DNA of 64,000 bases from Prorocentrum cordatum (taxonomy: Eukaryota; Sar; Dinophyceae; Prorocentrales; Prorocentraceae). Position 1 is the stretch's first letter. Each line of letters opens with the position of its first letter. Under the pieces are notes generated by a model, which searched no databases, had not been told where the DNA came from, and saw only the letters and a program-made list of their open reading frames with translations. Shown piece by piece: positions 1-11,717 of the stretch. The DNA lies in contig CAUYUJ010015305.1 in the NCBI GenBank assembly GCA_963575745.1, positions 366,491 to 430,490 on the forward strand, read 5' to 3'. The translations under genes and the position numbers were made by a program.

Positions 1-1663
1 TGATGGGGAGGGGAGGGGCAGGGGCAAGGAAGACGGCGGAGGGCTCGCGCAGGGGAGTCACCCATGGCCACCGAGAGCTGGAGACGTTCCCCCGAAGCTC
101 CCGCGGAGCGTTGGATGTGGCTATCGACCCCCGCCCCCCTGAGTGCATGTGGATCAGATCCTTGCGCAGTGGAGGGGGATGAGGGAGGAGACACGTGCTC
201 GACCAAAGCAACCCAATCGGCAGTCGGCGGGTTGTGCCAGGCTCAGCAGCAATTGGGAGGAAAGAAGAGACGGACAAAGCAGCGAAACGGCAGAGGGACA
301 CGGCCAGGCATTCTTCTGGTCGGAGCAGGAGAAAGTGTTCGGACAACTCATGGATGGGAGGTGGTGCGAAAATTAGGACATTCGCGCTGATACGTGCAAG
401 GCCCACAAACATGGGCACCTCGATGACCCGTGTCGGTGTCCTTGTGCCGATGGAACCCTGAAAGAAACTGCCGCCGTGGGCCGAAGCTGCCGATGTGTCG
501 TGTCTTAATATGGCTTGGAGTATCCTGAGCCTGCTTCTTCAATTTTCTGATTATTGGTTTGCCCAAAAAGGATTCCCATACTTGGCTTGGATGTTCGGCA
601 TGGCGTGTGGACAAGCTTCGAATGCGAGCACTCACGGTGGCGCAGCGATGCCCAGGCTTCCCAACAGTCGAAAGAAGTGAGCAAAACCAAGACGTAGGAA
701 GGCGTTGAAGGCGTTGGAATAACTTGGATCTTCTCCCACCCCTGAGGACGAAGGAAGAGTGAAGACCACTAGACCCCCGAGATAGGAAGGCCCTCAAACC
801 AGACTCGAATCTGGAGGCCCAAAACACCGACCTCCAGCGACCAACGGGTTACCTGTTCGTCTCCAGCCCAGCCGAAGAGAACACGGGCTCCGCAAGGCCG
901 CCCCGCTCCCAACGATCCCGCCAACACTCGGGGCGTGTGGCGGGCCCGTGCTGTGACGACCACAGCGTCGGAGCCCGACACCGCGTGGGTCGCTGAGCCT
1001 CGACCGATCAGCGGCTCTCCGACCACCGGATCGTTCCCTCTCGGCCGATTCTGGGCCACTGACGGCGCTCAACCTTGAACGCCCGCGACGGGGTCGCGGC
1101 CGCGTCGGCGCGACACAAATCTGCCGCAGGTGATGTCGGGAGCCTTGTCCTCTAACCCCCTGTTTCCCCTTGGGGTACGATGGCCCCCCCTGCTCTTTGA
1201 CCCCTCCCCTGATGTATGGACGCTCCCCTTCCCTCCCCTCCGCGAGCGGTCAGGGCGTGCAAGGTAATCCAGGACGGCTCCAAGACTACCCTGGACAGGC
1301 CAGGATGCCCCAAGGACGGCGCAATACACAACGAGATGGCTCAAAATCTTCGGGGGAGCGCGATCCTTTTTTGTGTCCCTGGCCTGAAACATGTCTCTAA
1401 GGAGGGGGGGTCAGGAACCAGGACCCCCCCCCCACCTCCCCCCCCCAACGGGGAAGAACCTAGGGAGTCCAAAACGCCTTCCCCCCCCGCCCGCGAGGAA
1501 AAGTATTCGGGGGGTCCCCAGAACCCCCTCCGCCGCCTCCCGGCCCCCTGGCGAAGACGACAACGCCTACGGCGACACCGACGACGGCAACAACGTCAGC
1601 GGCGGCGACGGCGCACCTGTCGCTGGCGCCCGCGCCAAGCGCCGGGTCTGATAAAATGCTACG
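1..1663. other. Unassigned GC-rich sequence
   Basis: I see no coding domain, RNA gene or clear tandem repeat here. Short frames are open on both strands and overlap one another. Long C and G runs occur at about 1425-1500. Nothing marks this stretch as a gene. Confidence 0.5.
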
Positions 1664-1675
1664 ATGGCTCCCTCC

Positions 1676-2046
1676 AGCTCTCTCAGAATAGGACTAGAGA
1701 CCTACTCTACTCTACCCTACTCTACAGAACCGTACTCTACTCTACTCGGCTCTCCTCGTTTCTTCTCTGCCCTACTCTACTCTACCCTACCGTATCCTAA
1801 CATAACCTACTCTACTTTGCTACTGCTCTACCTTTACTCCTACCCTTCTCCACTCTACTCAGTTATGTTCTACTCTACGTCTGGTCTGCTCTACTCATAT
1901 ACTGTTCTGTACTAGGTCCTATTGTAATATTATCGACATCTCCCTATTCCGCTCTACTCTACCCAAATTTACTCTACCCTACAAGATCCCCCAAACATCT
2001 GATCGAATATACCCTACCCTACTCTGCTCTACTCCGAGTATACGCT
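1676..2046. repeat. TACTC/TACCC pentamer satellite
   Basis: Degenerate tandem array of TACTC, TACCC and related pentamers, best preserved at 1695-1900 and decaying towards 2040. A Tyr/Ser/Leu-rich open frame across it is a by-product of the repeat. Confidence 0.9.
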
Positions 2047-2049
2047 ACC

Positions 2050-2480
2050 TACTCGACTCTGCTCGTCGTCCTCATCGTCGTCGTCGCGGTCGTCTTCGTA
2101 GTCGTCGTCGTTGTCGTCGACGGCGTTGTCGTCGTCGTTGTCGTCGTCGACGGCGGCGGCGACGTCGCCGTCGTCAACGACGGCGTTGTCGTCGGCGTCG
2201 GCGTTGGCGTCTGCGTCGGCGTCGAAGTCGGCGTAGGCGTCGGCCTCGGCGTGGGAGTCGTGTCGTTGTCCTCGTCGTCGTCGTCGTCGTGGGCGTCCGT
2301 CGTGCGTGCGTGGTGCGTGGTGCGTGGTGCGTCGTGCGTCGTACGTCGTCGTCGTGCGTCGTCGTCGTCCTCGTGAGCCGTCGTCGTCATCGTCGTCGTC
2401 GTCGTCGTCGTCTGTGTCGTTTGCTGGCGGTGGCGACGTGCGTCGTCTGCTGGCGGCGGCGACGTCGCCGTCGTCGTCGT
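2050..2480. repeat. GTC/GGC trinucleotide array
   Basis: Imperfect GTC repeats with GGC and GTT variants. It reads as poly-Thr or poly-Asp on the minus strand and poly-Ser, Val or Arg on the plus strand. The open frames here have no other protein character. Confidence 0.92.
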
Positions 2481-2497
2481 TGCCCAGGGTTCCCCCG

Positions 2498-2620
2498 AAT
2501 CACTTTCACGGGGGGACGGAGGGGGCCTGGACCCGCGCGCATGACTTTCCGCGGTGGTGGCGGGGGGTCTGGGTACCCCCACCGCTGGTTTTCGGGAAGG
2601 GTGGGTGGAGCCCACCCCCT
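2498..2620. repeat. About 44-bp tandem repeat, three copies
   Basis: Three diverged copies begin near 2498, 2543 and 2586. Each has a CTTTC or TTTTC start, then a G-rich stretch with GGGG and TCTGG or CCTGG. The function is unknown. Confidence 0.55.
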
Positions 2621-2859
2621 GCCAGCAGCGGCAGAGAGCGCTCTTTCGGATGCTCTGCAGCATGCCTCCAGACAGACCCCAATGCGCACAGTAGACTGTT
2701 CCATATAGCAACGGAGCCTCCCAAAGATGTCACCCGAGAGGCCAAACATATGTCAAATTCCGAAGGCTTGTCGCTGCGGTTTGCTTTACCGCCTTTACGT
2801 GCCCGATGGACCTTCGCGGCGTCAAGACGGCATTAAGATTGCCCGAGAGAGCCCAGAGA

Positions 2860-3150
2860 GGCACCCACGAAGGCGCCAGCACGGCTCCAAAGGCCCACAC
2901 GAATGCCCCAAGATCATCCAACATCTCAAGAGGCGATGTTCGGGCGCCAGGGGGGAAGCGCATATTAGCGGGGGGGGGCACCTTGATTGCCAATGTCGCC
3001 CAAGACGGCCCCACTATTGCCCTGAAATCCTTCAAGACTGCCCCGGGGGAGCCCCAACAAGGCCGCCACATACCCGACCAAAATGGTCTCAAGAGAGCTC
3101 AAAGTTGGCTCCAAATGGCCGCCAAACTATCTGCAAGCTCACCATCCTGC
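2860..3150. repeat. CAAGAGG-family array (degenerate)
   Basis: Diverged copies of an about 11-nt unit close to GGCCCCAAGAC, the same family seen at about 5.1, 19.0, 23.5, 36 and 39-41 kb. The copy is decayed and interrupted by unrelated words. Confidence 0.55.
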
Positions 3151-4929
3151 TAAGAGTCGTGTGTGACTGTCGTTCCCTGGTACGGTAACGCATGATACGC
3201 AGGGAAGGGCAGCGAAGGCGGAGGGTCGGGGGAATGACGCATGCGGCGTGCTAGTGCCACAATGCTGCAAGACCCTGCCAATACCACAGCATGCCAGCGA
3301 GAACGGCACTATGCATAGTATGGTGCCAGAACGTGGCAGTGCCACAATAGCCCGCGAGCACCGCGAGACGCCTGCTAGCACGAGACAGAGGCCTATGAAC
3401 AACGCACCAGTCCGCGAGCACTGCAAGATGCGAGTGAATGCCGCTGTGCGCCCGTTGCCACCGACAAGAGTATGAGAGTGCCACGGCGCACATGTAAGCT
3501 CCACGCCATCTCTGCGATCAACATTTGGCAAAGGCATGGCCTGCAGGCACAGGCATACCGCATGCACATGGCAGCACGCGCCATGCCTGTAGACCACTTG
3601 CACAAGGTCATGTAAACAGGACGTTGCACTTGATGAACAACTCTGTTGCACTACTCCCGCCCTCCCTCCCCGCTCCCTCCCCCCTCATCTTCCTGTGAGG
3701 CTCGCAAAAGCGCGCAATCACCGCAATAGTCCTGCATGTGAGCACCACAATGCGACTGTGACCACTAAGCGGCAAGGGAAGCTGGTCCCCGCCAGTAGCA
3801 CAATAACCTGCGAGCGGCAAACGTGCGCACTGCAGCATGCTGGACCCAGACATCATCGCAACTGTTTGTGAGCGCCTCGGCATGTGTGCGAGCGCAAGCA
3901 AACTTTGCGACGATGTAAAGAATCCTACAACAGACCATGGGCGATGCGAGGAGTCGCAGTAGGGGTCCAGAGGAGCTACATAAGTCTATCGAATCATTAC
4001 CAACGGTCCTCATAAGATCCCATGGGCCTTGCAAGAAATCCCAACATACTCGGATGGGACTAGAAAGAGTGAGCACAACCGTGACCTTCGAAGACCCTCA
4101 CATGCCTGTGACCAACTTTCAGGGGGTACCATGAGTTACGCCCGGAAAGGAACAACTCAAACTCTGTTTCTCTCGTTACACCTTCCCGACAACTCGCCTG
4201 GGCATGTCTCTGGACGGGCTGGTGACTGGTGGGGATACGCGAAGCATAGATGATGTGGTTGTTATATTCGAAATCTCCTGGGATTGTTGGCAGTCCATTC
4301 AGAGAGAAAGCGTGACTGGATATGGAAGAAACATGTGTTGCTCGTCCTCGGTCGCAGATGATGCCCCGCGCGAGATCGTCCGTACTGGCAGGCTGGAACA
4401 GCCGGAAAGCCGAGTTGTGCTACGGTGACAGCGGGGCAGCATACAAAAAGACGCAGAGGAGAAACATTGAGAGGGCGGATATAAGCAGAGCAAAAAAAGT
4501 CTTGCAACCCACTCCGAAATCGGACCTCGCTCATGTATGAGCAGGAGGTCCAGACGATTAGACTAGGCGATAGTGTCGGCCAGAGGCATTGGTACAAAAA
4601 TGCATGTACCCCCGCAGGCGTCATCGCTGATCAGGACACCGAGGTCCTGGCCAGGATATCTAAAAAAAGAAAAATATTCAAACCTGCAATGCAAGCGCTG
4701 TGAATCCATCAATTCATCGACTGGCCAACAGACAGTCAGCAAACATGGCCGAGCGGCAGCGACCCCGTGGCCACCGAACCAATGTGGGAACCACTTTCTT
4801 TTCCGTTACGTAGAGCTGTCGTGTGCGAGACGCTTTTCTGCTTGAGCCGCCGCGAGAAATGCAGCTACACAACACACTTCTTAGCAGCCGTCAAACACAT
4901 GCATATTCCGCAGCCAATGGGCGCTTCCG
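3151..4929. other. Unassigned sequence
   Basis: No recognisable gene. At 3240-3470 and 3720-3850 short words such as GCCACAA and GCGAGCAC recur without a fixed period. The open frames (up to about 170 codons, minus, 3139-3651) are Cys/Ser/Leu-rich with no domain that I can name. Confidence 0.45.
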
Positions 4930-5060
4930 AAAGGCAGGGGGCGGCGGTGACTCGCCGTAGGCGTCTTCGATCCGCCGCCCCCTGTGGCTTGCCACAGCGG
5001 TACACGGCGTGACAAACGTAGGCTGGTTTAGTCCTGTAGAAAATTCCGTGAGAAATGTCA
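4930..5060 (+). repeat. Family A 3' module, partial copy
   Basis: Contains GGCGTCTTCGATCCGCCG followed by CCCCTGTGGCTTGC. The same module recurs at 5845-6050 (nearly identical core), 6206-6480 and 14857-15045. It belongs to a composite dispersed repeat made of a CAAGAGG array, a CT-rich tract and this module. Confidence 0.75.
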
Positions 5061-5109
5061 GCCCAACCCGCTGACCATCCGGAAAGCAGCGAAATGTTGT
5101 GCCCCGTCA

Positions 5110-5795
5110 GTGTTGCCACACAAGACGGCCCTGAGATGGCGTACAAGACAGCCAAGATGGCCAACAAGATTGGAAATATGGCCGAAGAGAGCCCAAGATG
5201 GCCCTAAGATATCTCCATGACGGGCCAAGATGCCCCCAAGATGGACCAAGACAGCCCGAGATGTCCTCAAGATCGCCCAAGACGGCCCAAGAGACCTTTA
5301 AGACAGCCGAAGGGGTCCCCAAGAGGACCTCCCGGAAGGCCCGAACAGGCCAAAATCATTGATTTGTCATAGGTGGTTGAAGATGTGTGTCGTTGCTCAT
5401 GTTCGACTTCCCGACAGCTCAAGACGGGCTCGGTGGCCACCCGGAGGGCCCCAGGAGCGCCCAAGAGGCATGCGAGATGGGCTCCCATGACAAACCAAAG
5501 AGGCCCCCACGGACGGCCCAAGGAGGGCCCCAAGACGGCCCAGGAGATCTCCAAGATGTCCAAGATGGCCTCCAAGACGGCCCTGAAGCGCTCAGAGAGA
5601 GTCCCGAATTGGCCCAGAGAGGCCCCCCAGACTGCTTCCGACGGTGTCAGACGGGCTCGGAACGCCCTCAGACGGCAAAAGAGCGCCCAAGGAGCTTCAA
5701 AAGTTTTACAAGAGGCACAAGGAAGCTCACAAGAGGCCCCCGAGAGGCCCCCAGGAAGCTCCGAGGAAGCCCAACGAGACTCCCAAGAGATCTCC
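5110..5795. repeat. CAAGAGG-family array
   Basis: Long array of the about 11-nt unit (GGCCCCAAGAC and variants). At about 5345-5430 it is interrupted by a spacer containing TTGTCATAGGTGGTTGAAGA, which has a diverged counterpart at about 6680-6740. The array leads into a CT-rich tract at 5796-5835. Stops are rare in most frames, so long proline/arginine/glycine-rich frames appear on both strands. Confidence 0.85.
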
Positions 5796-5844
5796 TCCTA
5801 TTCCTCCTCTTTGTTCCCCCTTCTCATCCTCTTAAAACTGTGTC

Positions 5845-6050
5845 TCCCACACGAATTCCCCGAAGGGTTTCCACAGCGGCTAGGGCAACACGTAGTCCGG
5901 TAGCTTGGCCGAGCTCTGGCCGCAATGTTCGGACACACAGGCGGTGGCGGCAGTGACACGTCGTAGGCGTCTTCGATCCGCCGCCCCCTGTGGCTTGCTA
6001 CAGGGATGCACTGCGTGCCAAACGTTAGATAGTTTGTTTTCTGCGTTTCA
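5845..6050 (+). repeat. Family A 3' module, copy 2
   Basis: Starts with TTCCCCGAAGGGTTTCCACA, runs through GTAGCTTGGCC, and contains GGCGTCTTCGATCCGCCG. It sits directly downstream of a CAAGAGG array and CT-rich tract, the arrangement shared by all full copies. Confidence 0.8.
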
Positions 6051-6205
6051 GCAAGGAGGCCCCCGAGAGGCCTCCAAGAGGCCCAAAGGAAGCTCCCAGG
6101 AGGTCCCAAGAGTGCCCCAGGAGGCTCCCAAGAGGTCCCCTCCTCCTCCTCCTCCTCGTCCTCGTCCTCGTCCTCCTCCTCCCTCTCCTGATTCTCCCCC
6201 TCATC
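6051..6205. repeat. CAAGAGG array plus CT-rich tract
   Basis: A short CAAGAGG array (6051-6140) runs into a CTCCTC/CTCGTC tract (6141-6205). The tract matches the LINE target region at 7081-7133. Confidence 0.8.
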
Positions 6206-6480
6206 CTCCCCCAAGTGTTCCCCGAAGGGTTTCCAGAGCGGCTAGGGGAGTACATTGTCTGATAGCTTGGCCAAACTATCACCGAACGTTTGGCCACAGA
6301 GCCGCTTCCCAAAAACGGCAGGTGATACCGGTTCTTCCTGGTAGACGTCTTCGATGCCCACCCTTGTCAATTCATCACAAAAATGCATGGAGTGCTGAAC
6401 TTCTGCTTGACTCTGCGGCCACGCGGAAGGACCAGTGTGAGTCCCATCCCATCGGCCCAACACAATCGCTTCGCCTGTGA
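6206..6480 (+). repeat. Family A 3' module, copy 3
   Basis: Opens with CCCCCAAGTGTTCCCCGAAG and continues like copies 2 and 4. With 6141-6205 it provides an uninterrupted paralogue of the LINE insertion site. Confidence 0.8.
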
Positions 6481-7122
6481 CCTCTTCACAAACTAGAGAT
6501 GGTGGCCCAAGACTGTCCAGGATGGTTTCAAAGACGGCCTCAGAGGGTCCAAGAGGCCTCCAAGTTCGCCCAATATGTCTTCAAGGCTACCCAGGATTGC
6601 CCCAACGCAACCGAGGAGGCCCCAAAAGACACCCCAAACGGGCGTCATGAGGCCCTCTAGAAAGAGCCAAGATGCTATGTCAATGAATTGCCTTAGGTTG
6701 TTGAAGGACCCTCACTTTCCATGATGTTCGGGCCTCCCACAGCCGAGGGCAGCCCCAGAGGCCTCCAAGATGGTTACAGGACGACCTAAGAAGCTCCAGA
6801 GAAGGCCTTGAAGACAAGTCACAATTGCCCTCGGACGGCCCAAAGAGGCCCCCAGGACGGCCCCAAGAGGGCCCAAGAGACCTCAGAGACGCTCTAAAGC
6901 GTCAAAGATGGGCCCACGACGGAACAGAGAGGTCCCCAAGACGACCTCCGAACGCTAAAATGCATATCAGAGTCCCGCAGGGGCCCCGAAGAGGCCTCTA
7001 AGATGCCCCGGGAGGCCCGCAAGAGGCCTTTCAAGGGCCCCCAATAGGCTTCCAGGAAGCCCCCAGGAGGCCTCAATAGGTCTCCTCTTCCTTCTCCTCC
7101 TCCTCCTGCGCCTCCCTCTCCC
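6481..7122. repeat. CAAGAGG array and CT-rich tract upstream of the LINE
   Basis: CAAGAGG-type units run from 6481 to about 7080, with a spacer at 6660-6760, followed by a CT-rich tract from 7081. The matching 3' module lies beyond the LINE at 14857. Confidence 0.8.
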
Positions 7123-7133
7123 CATCCACTCCC
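7123..7133. repeat. Target-site duplication, left copy
   Basis: CATCCACTCCC, identical to 14846-14856. The bases on either side differ, so the duplication is 11 bp. Confidence 0.85.
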
Positions 7134-7244
7134 AGCCCCTTTGCGCTCGAGTAGCGTTGCAGGAACTGTTCTTCAAAGGGGCGCGCGTTCCTGCGAGCCA
7201 ATTTTGTGAGGTGACAAGATTCCCGCCATCGTCCCAGAGCCAGC

Positions 7245-8512
7245 ATGGCCCCGATTGCCTCTCGAACCGCGCGCTGGAACGATGGCTGGCCATGGCAAGA
7301 TCCAGATCGCTCGTTCTGCCAGCACCGTGGGAACACTCCGTCTTCGTGGAAGTGCTCGCAGTGCGGATGCAAGAAGAACAAGCAGCAGTGGCAACAGTGC
7401 AAGCACTGCTGGGCCTGGCGCAGCTCGCCGTCCTTCGACATGGTTCCCTCGCCGCAGGGGGTCTGGCAAGGACAGTCGCAGCATGCAGGGCCTCAGAGTG
7501 CTCAGCCTCCTCCTGGTTCTTGGTATGGCTCGCTTCCTGTGCAGCCAGGCCCGTTGTTCCAGCAGCCTGGAGGGTCGCTTCCGCGCCCTGGAGGTGCCAT
7601 GGTGGAGTCAGCCAAGCTCAGCGAGGTCATCGCCTACATGCGCTCAGTGGGTGACTCCGACGGCGTTGCCAAGTACCAGAAGATTCTGGACTCCAAGCAC
7701 GTGGCGCAGAAGGTCGAACCCCCCCCCCCCTCCAGCAGCAGGTGGGGAAGGCCTTCCACGACATGCGTGCATTGGAAGGCAAGCTCAGCAAAGCAGTCAC
7801 ATACTTCGAGAGGCTCCAGAAAGACCTGGATGCCCAGCGCATTGTGGTGCAGTCGTTCACGGAGGAGCTTTCCAAGGCTGAGCAGCGTCACAAGGGTCTC
7901 GTGCAGCAGCTTGCCGAGCATGTGGGTGGCGAAGCTTCTGGAGAACAGCCAGCTTCAGCGCCTTCGATTTCGATCGAGGACATTCTCCAGGGCAAAGAGC
8001 TGCCTATCAATTTGGACTCGTTGTTGGCACCCGAGGCTGAGTATGACCTCTCGCCTGAGGACAAGAAAGAGGCAGAGGTGCGGCTCAAGACGTTGCAGCA
8101 GTCGATCGCCAAGCAAGTTCAGCAGTTATTTGGTGCAGCAGCTGAGCAGGCAGCCAAGTTTCGCGAGGAGCAGAAGAAGCAGTTGGAGCGCCTGGCAGGC
8201 AAGCGTCGTCGCGTCGCTGAAGGAGGAGAAAGGGATGCAGGGACAGAAGATGCACCAGCAGCTGAAGGTGACGGCAAAGGTGCTGCTGTACCCGAGTCGG
8301 CGCCTGGTACTCCCGCAGGTGGCGGGGAGCCTGCTGGGCAGCCAGCTACTGCTCCTGGAGATGCGGCCGCGGACCATGCTGATGTCGAAGATGTTCGAGC
8401 TCGAGCTCGCCGCGTGCTTCATCAAGCTTCCCCCCCTTCAGGCGCGTCGGCGCGAAGGGGGGATGCGATTTCTGCAACCTCAAGCTCCTCAGTGTCGCTC
8501 TGGACATGCTGA
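7245..8512 (+). pseudogene. LINE ORF1 protein: zinc finger plus coiled coil (frameshifted)
   Basis: ORF1 proteins of non-LTR elements bind the element RNA. Starting at the ATG at 7245, residues about 23-57 carry WKCSQC, then Asn, then CKHC. This spacing is close to a RanBP2-type zinc ribbon (W-x-C-x2-C...N...C-x2-C). The frame holds to a run of 12 C at 7719-7730. Beyond it the protein-like sequence continues in another frame to the TGA at 8510-8512. That half is rich in Glu, Lys, Gln and Ala with heptad-like spacing (about 7750-8220), suggesting a coiled coil, and ends in an Ala/Gly/Pro-rich tail. The total would be about 420 residues. The shift at a long C run could be real slippage or an assembly error. 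The assignment rests on the zinc motif and on position upstream of ORF2. Confidence 0.75.
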
Positions 8513-8873
8513 CCTGAAAGCCGCGCCAGGGCCAGTTGCCAGTTTTCCTTTTCTGTCGGACCAGGGAGCTGGCCCTACCTGCGTTTGGAATCCTCCTCGT
8601 GAGTTTCATCGCTCGGAGGGCCCTGAGGCGGTGCCCCCCTCTCGTCCCCGCGCTGCGCCCGTAGCGGTGTTGAAAACGGCCTTGAGAAGAGCAGGGCCGC
8701 CGCGAACCCTGCTTTTTTTTGCCCTGACAAATCTTGCCCGTACTATGTGGCCTATCGGCCGTTCTCCCGTCGCCCCCCTCCTGACATGGGCGGCGCGTCG
8801 CGGCCTACAAGTCGATTCCGTGGCTTGTTAGCGGCCGTGCGTCACACGCTCTGGAGGGCTGCGCGAATTTTGA
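8513..8873 (+). other. LINE inter-ORF region
   Basis: Between the ORF1 stop and the ORF2 frame. One frame stays open to 8831, but it is the shadow frame of ORF1 carried past the C run and lacks recognisable motifs. Confidence 0.5.
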
Positions 8874-9801
8874 ATGGAGGACGGACGACCCACACTTCCC
8901 TGCCAGCTGACTCCCCTTGTAAGCTGGCCAGTTTTGGACACAGATCGCCTTTTTTACCCCGTCCTGGGCTTTCCAGGCGCGGGTAGCCCTGTGGAGATGG
9001 TGCCTGGCCCCAGGATCTCTCCCCCTCCTCTTCCGCGCCTCACTCCTCCCTCTCCTGGCCAGGTCCAGGGGTCTGACGGGCTGAGCTCGGTGCAACTGTT
9101 GATTCGAAGTATGAATGTGAACTCGTGGGGTACGCTCAAGAAGCTTTTGCCTGGCACGCCTGCCAACGTCGTGTTGGTGCAGGAGCATCGACTGCTCCAC
9201 GCCGAGAAGATTTACTCGGCCTCCCAGTGGTGTGCTCGTAATGGTTGGAAATCGCTTTGGTGTCCCGCCTGAGAGACCGACTCCGACACCTCAGGAGGTG
9301 TCGCCGTGCTTGTTCGTGATTGGCTCGGCCTCATTTCTCCTGTGGAAGGGTTTGCTGGTTCCAAAGGCCACGCGATGGTGGCCGATGTTCAGGTCACAGG
9401 GGGGCTTCTCTTTCAGGATCGGGAGCGTTTACTTGCACCACACGGAGGGCCTGTCGGAGCGAAACTTGGAAGTGGTGGCCTCCTTAGGGGTGCGTTGTTC
9501 GGGGTTCCCTGGTCCGTTCGTGTTGGGAGGGGATTTCAACATTCCCCCCGTCGCACCTTACTGCTTCCAAGTTTGTCTCTGAATTGCAGGGCCCGCTGAT
9601 GGATCCAGACGGCTGCGCCTTCTTTGGGGATGGAGCCCCATCCAAGATTGACTTTTTTGTGTGCAATGGAGGCCTTGGAAAGGCTGCTGCCTCTTGCGAA
9701 GTTGTTATGAGCACGGAACTGAGCCCGCACCGCCCTGCCGATCTCAAGTTCCACCCCGCGCCTGCTTCGTTGAAAGCCTTGAGTTTCCGAAAGCCCCCCC
9801 C
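8874..9801 (+). pseudogene. LINE ORF2, endonuclease domain (broken)
   Basis: Apurinic/apyrimidinic-type endonuclease, which nicks the target DNA for reverse transcription. Motifs in order: MNVNSW near 9111; VLVQEHRL near 9173, with the catalytic Glu; GGVAVLVRDW near 9295; LGGDFN near 9527 (Asp and Asn); SKIDFF near 9640 (Asp); SPHRP near 9722 (His). Four lesions interrupt the reading: an in-frame TGA at 9270-9272, and frame changes at or near a G run (9399-9404), a C run (9544-9549) and a C run (9794-9801). Conserved motifs lie on both sides of each, so the domain was intact recently. The true ORF2 start is unclear; 8874 is only the start of the open stretch. Confidence 0.82.
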
Positions 9802-10562
9802 GCCCGCTCCTCTCGGAGCCCGTGTTTGGTCCCAAGCCACAGCAGCAGGACTGGGGCCAGGTTCTGGACATGGCTCAGGAGGGCCTTCGAGAGGTTGAAC
9901 GCGGGCATGGCACTAGGGCTGCGAGTCTCCTCACTCTCGGTTACGGAGCCTGGGCTGACGTTGCGGAAGCGGAGCTGATCCCCATCTTAGGTGCCGACGT
10001 GATCAGGAAGGGGGCGAGGAGTGCGGGGCCTCAGCTCATGTGGAGATCGGTGGTGGGACGGGATAGCAAACCAAGGTATCCTGCCCACAGGGCAATTAAG
10101 TGGCTGGGGGCTCAGTTTCGTAGTCTGGTCTCACTGCACAGGGACAACCGAGGTTCGTCTGCGCAGGCGAATGCCATCCACGCTTCTTTTCTGCGCTGGC
10201 CTGCCTCTATCTCTTGCCACACGAAGGAGTATCAGAGCTCATTCGATCGTATCGAGTGCTTCGTTCAAAAGCATCCCTCATCCCAGTGGTCGATGGAGGT
10301 GGTTGCTCTGGGCGAGGCGCAGCTGGAAGGTATAAAGGTGACCCTGGCTGAGGCGGACGCGCGGTACAGAGCCAGGTCCAACGCGGATTGGCGTTCTTGG
10401 TTGACCGCTGGCCTGAACAAGGGAGCCAAAAGGGTCCACATTATCACTAAAGACCCCTCGCCTTGGAGGCCGCCGACGACGTTGGCGGCGGACGGTTCGG
10501 TGGTGGCTGACCCGCTGTCAGCAGTTTCTGGGGCCAGGCCTCTGGAGAGGTCCAGTGTGTGA
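9802..10562 (+). pseudogene. LINE ORF2, endonuclease-to-RT linker
   Basis: About 250 codons open from about 9802 to the TGA at 10560-10562. It is mostly Ala/Arg/Ser/Trp-rich with no domain I can name. Position and continuity suggest the spacer that joins endonuclease and reverse transcriptase in this element type. The coding frame changes again close to 10555, just before the RT fingers. Confidence 0.6.
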
Positions 10563-11717
10563 CGCTTGCCCAAGCGTTCCCTAGGGCGACTCCTGACCAG
10601 CTTCGAGCCGTGTCCAAGCGTTACAAGGCGGGCTCGGCCGTCACTTATGATGGATTTGGCTGTAGGCATTTCCACCTGCTTTGCGACGACGGTCTCACTG
10701 CTGTGGCTATGCTTTTCGAGTTGATGGAGTCGGTTGGAGTGCTGCCTAGACAGGTCTCTGCCGTCCTGATCGCCCTCCTCAGCAAGCCGACTGGCGGCTT
10801 TAGGCCGATAGGGGTGTTTTGTTCCTGGCGCAGGGCGTGGGGTCGCCTTAGGCGGCCCCGCGCCCTGGACTGGGAACGACAACACCCCCGTCGGTACTGG
10901 GCCGCAGGGGCTTTCAGAGGAGCGTCAGATGTGGTGTGGCGCCAGTCAGTCAGAGCGGAGTCAGGCACTGCCAGGAAGCAGTGCAGCGCCAGCGTTTTTT
11001 ATGACATGCTCAAATATTATGAAACGATCAACTTAGAGATGCTCGAAGATCGATGTCGTCGTCATAACTTTCCTGAAGTCATCACTAGGTTGTCGATCCA
11101 CGCCTACAGGTGCGGCCGTTTCATCTCGGTCGCTGGCGTGCTTGACGGTCCCTTTTTCGTGATAAATGGGGTTGTTGTGGGATGCATCTTTGCGACGTCG
11201 CACATCCGCGTTTTTTGCGATGGATGCGTTTGACCAGCTCCCTCGGCACAAACATTTAGAGTTCGATGCGTACATCGATGACACGGGTGTTTCGAGCACT
11301 GGCAGTCATAAGCAGGTCGTCCAACAGATTGTGTCGACCTCTATCATGTTACATCACGTCATCACAAATGACATGGGGCGCCAGCTGTCGCTTGATAAAG
11401 TTTGCACCGTTGCCTCTAGCAAGAAGCTGGCTAATGACATTGCCATAGCTCTTGGGCAGCTGGGGGGCAGCGTGCGAGATTCCACTGTCAACCTTGGCGT
11501 TGATTTTTGCACGGGCCGATCGGCCCGGGTGTCTGGCAGGAATTCTAAGATGAAAGCCAGAGCTGCTCTCATGTGTCGCAAAGCTAGGCGTCTCAAGAAG
11601 CAGTCGGAGCATGTGGGTAGGGCGGCCCTCAGGATCTTCGCTGCGGGCCCCCTCGCGGGCGGGGCCTATGGAGCGGAGATCTTGGGGGTCAGCGACCAAC
11701 AGCTTCTAGTGATGTGA
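10559..11717 (+). pseudogene. LINE ORF2, reverse transcriptase domain (broken)
   Basis: Copies element RNA into DNA at the nicked target. Seen in order: a fingers segment with LLSKPTGGFRPIGV near 10785; a motif A-like VFYDMLKYYE near 11000, with the first catalytic Asp; a motif B-like GVVVGCIFA near 11170; then, after a frame change at a T run (11211-11216), motif C with YIDD near 11273, and NLGVDF near 11490. An in-frame TGA at 11715-11717 ends the segment. The following codons continue in the same frame, so the TGA looks like a point mutation. The YIDD signature is intact. Some residues usually conserved in the palm are altered, consistent with a decaying copy. Confidence 0.85.

Noticed and set aside
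2049-2711. Thr/Asp-rich 220-codon minus-strand frame
   Set aside because: Produced by the GTC trinucleotide array.
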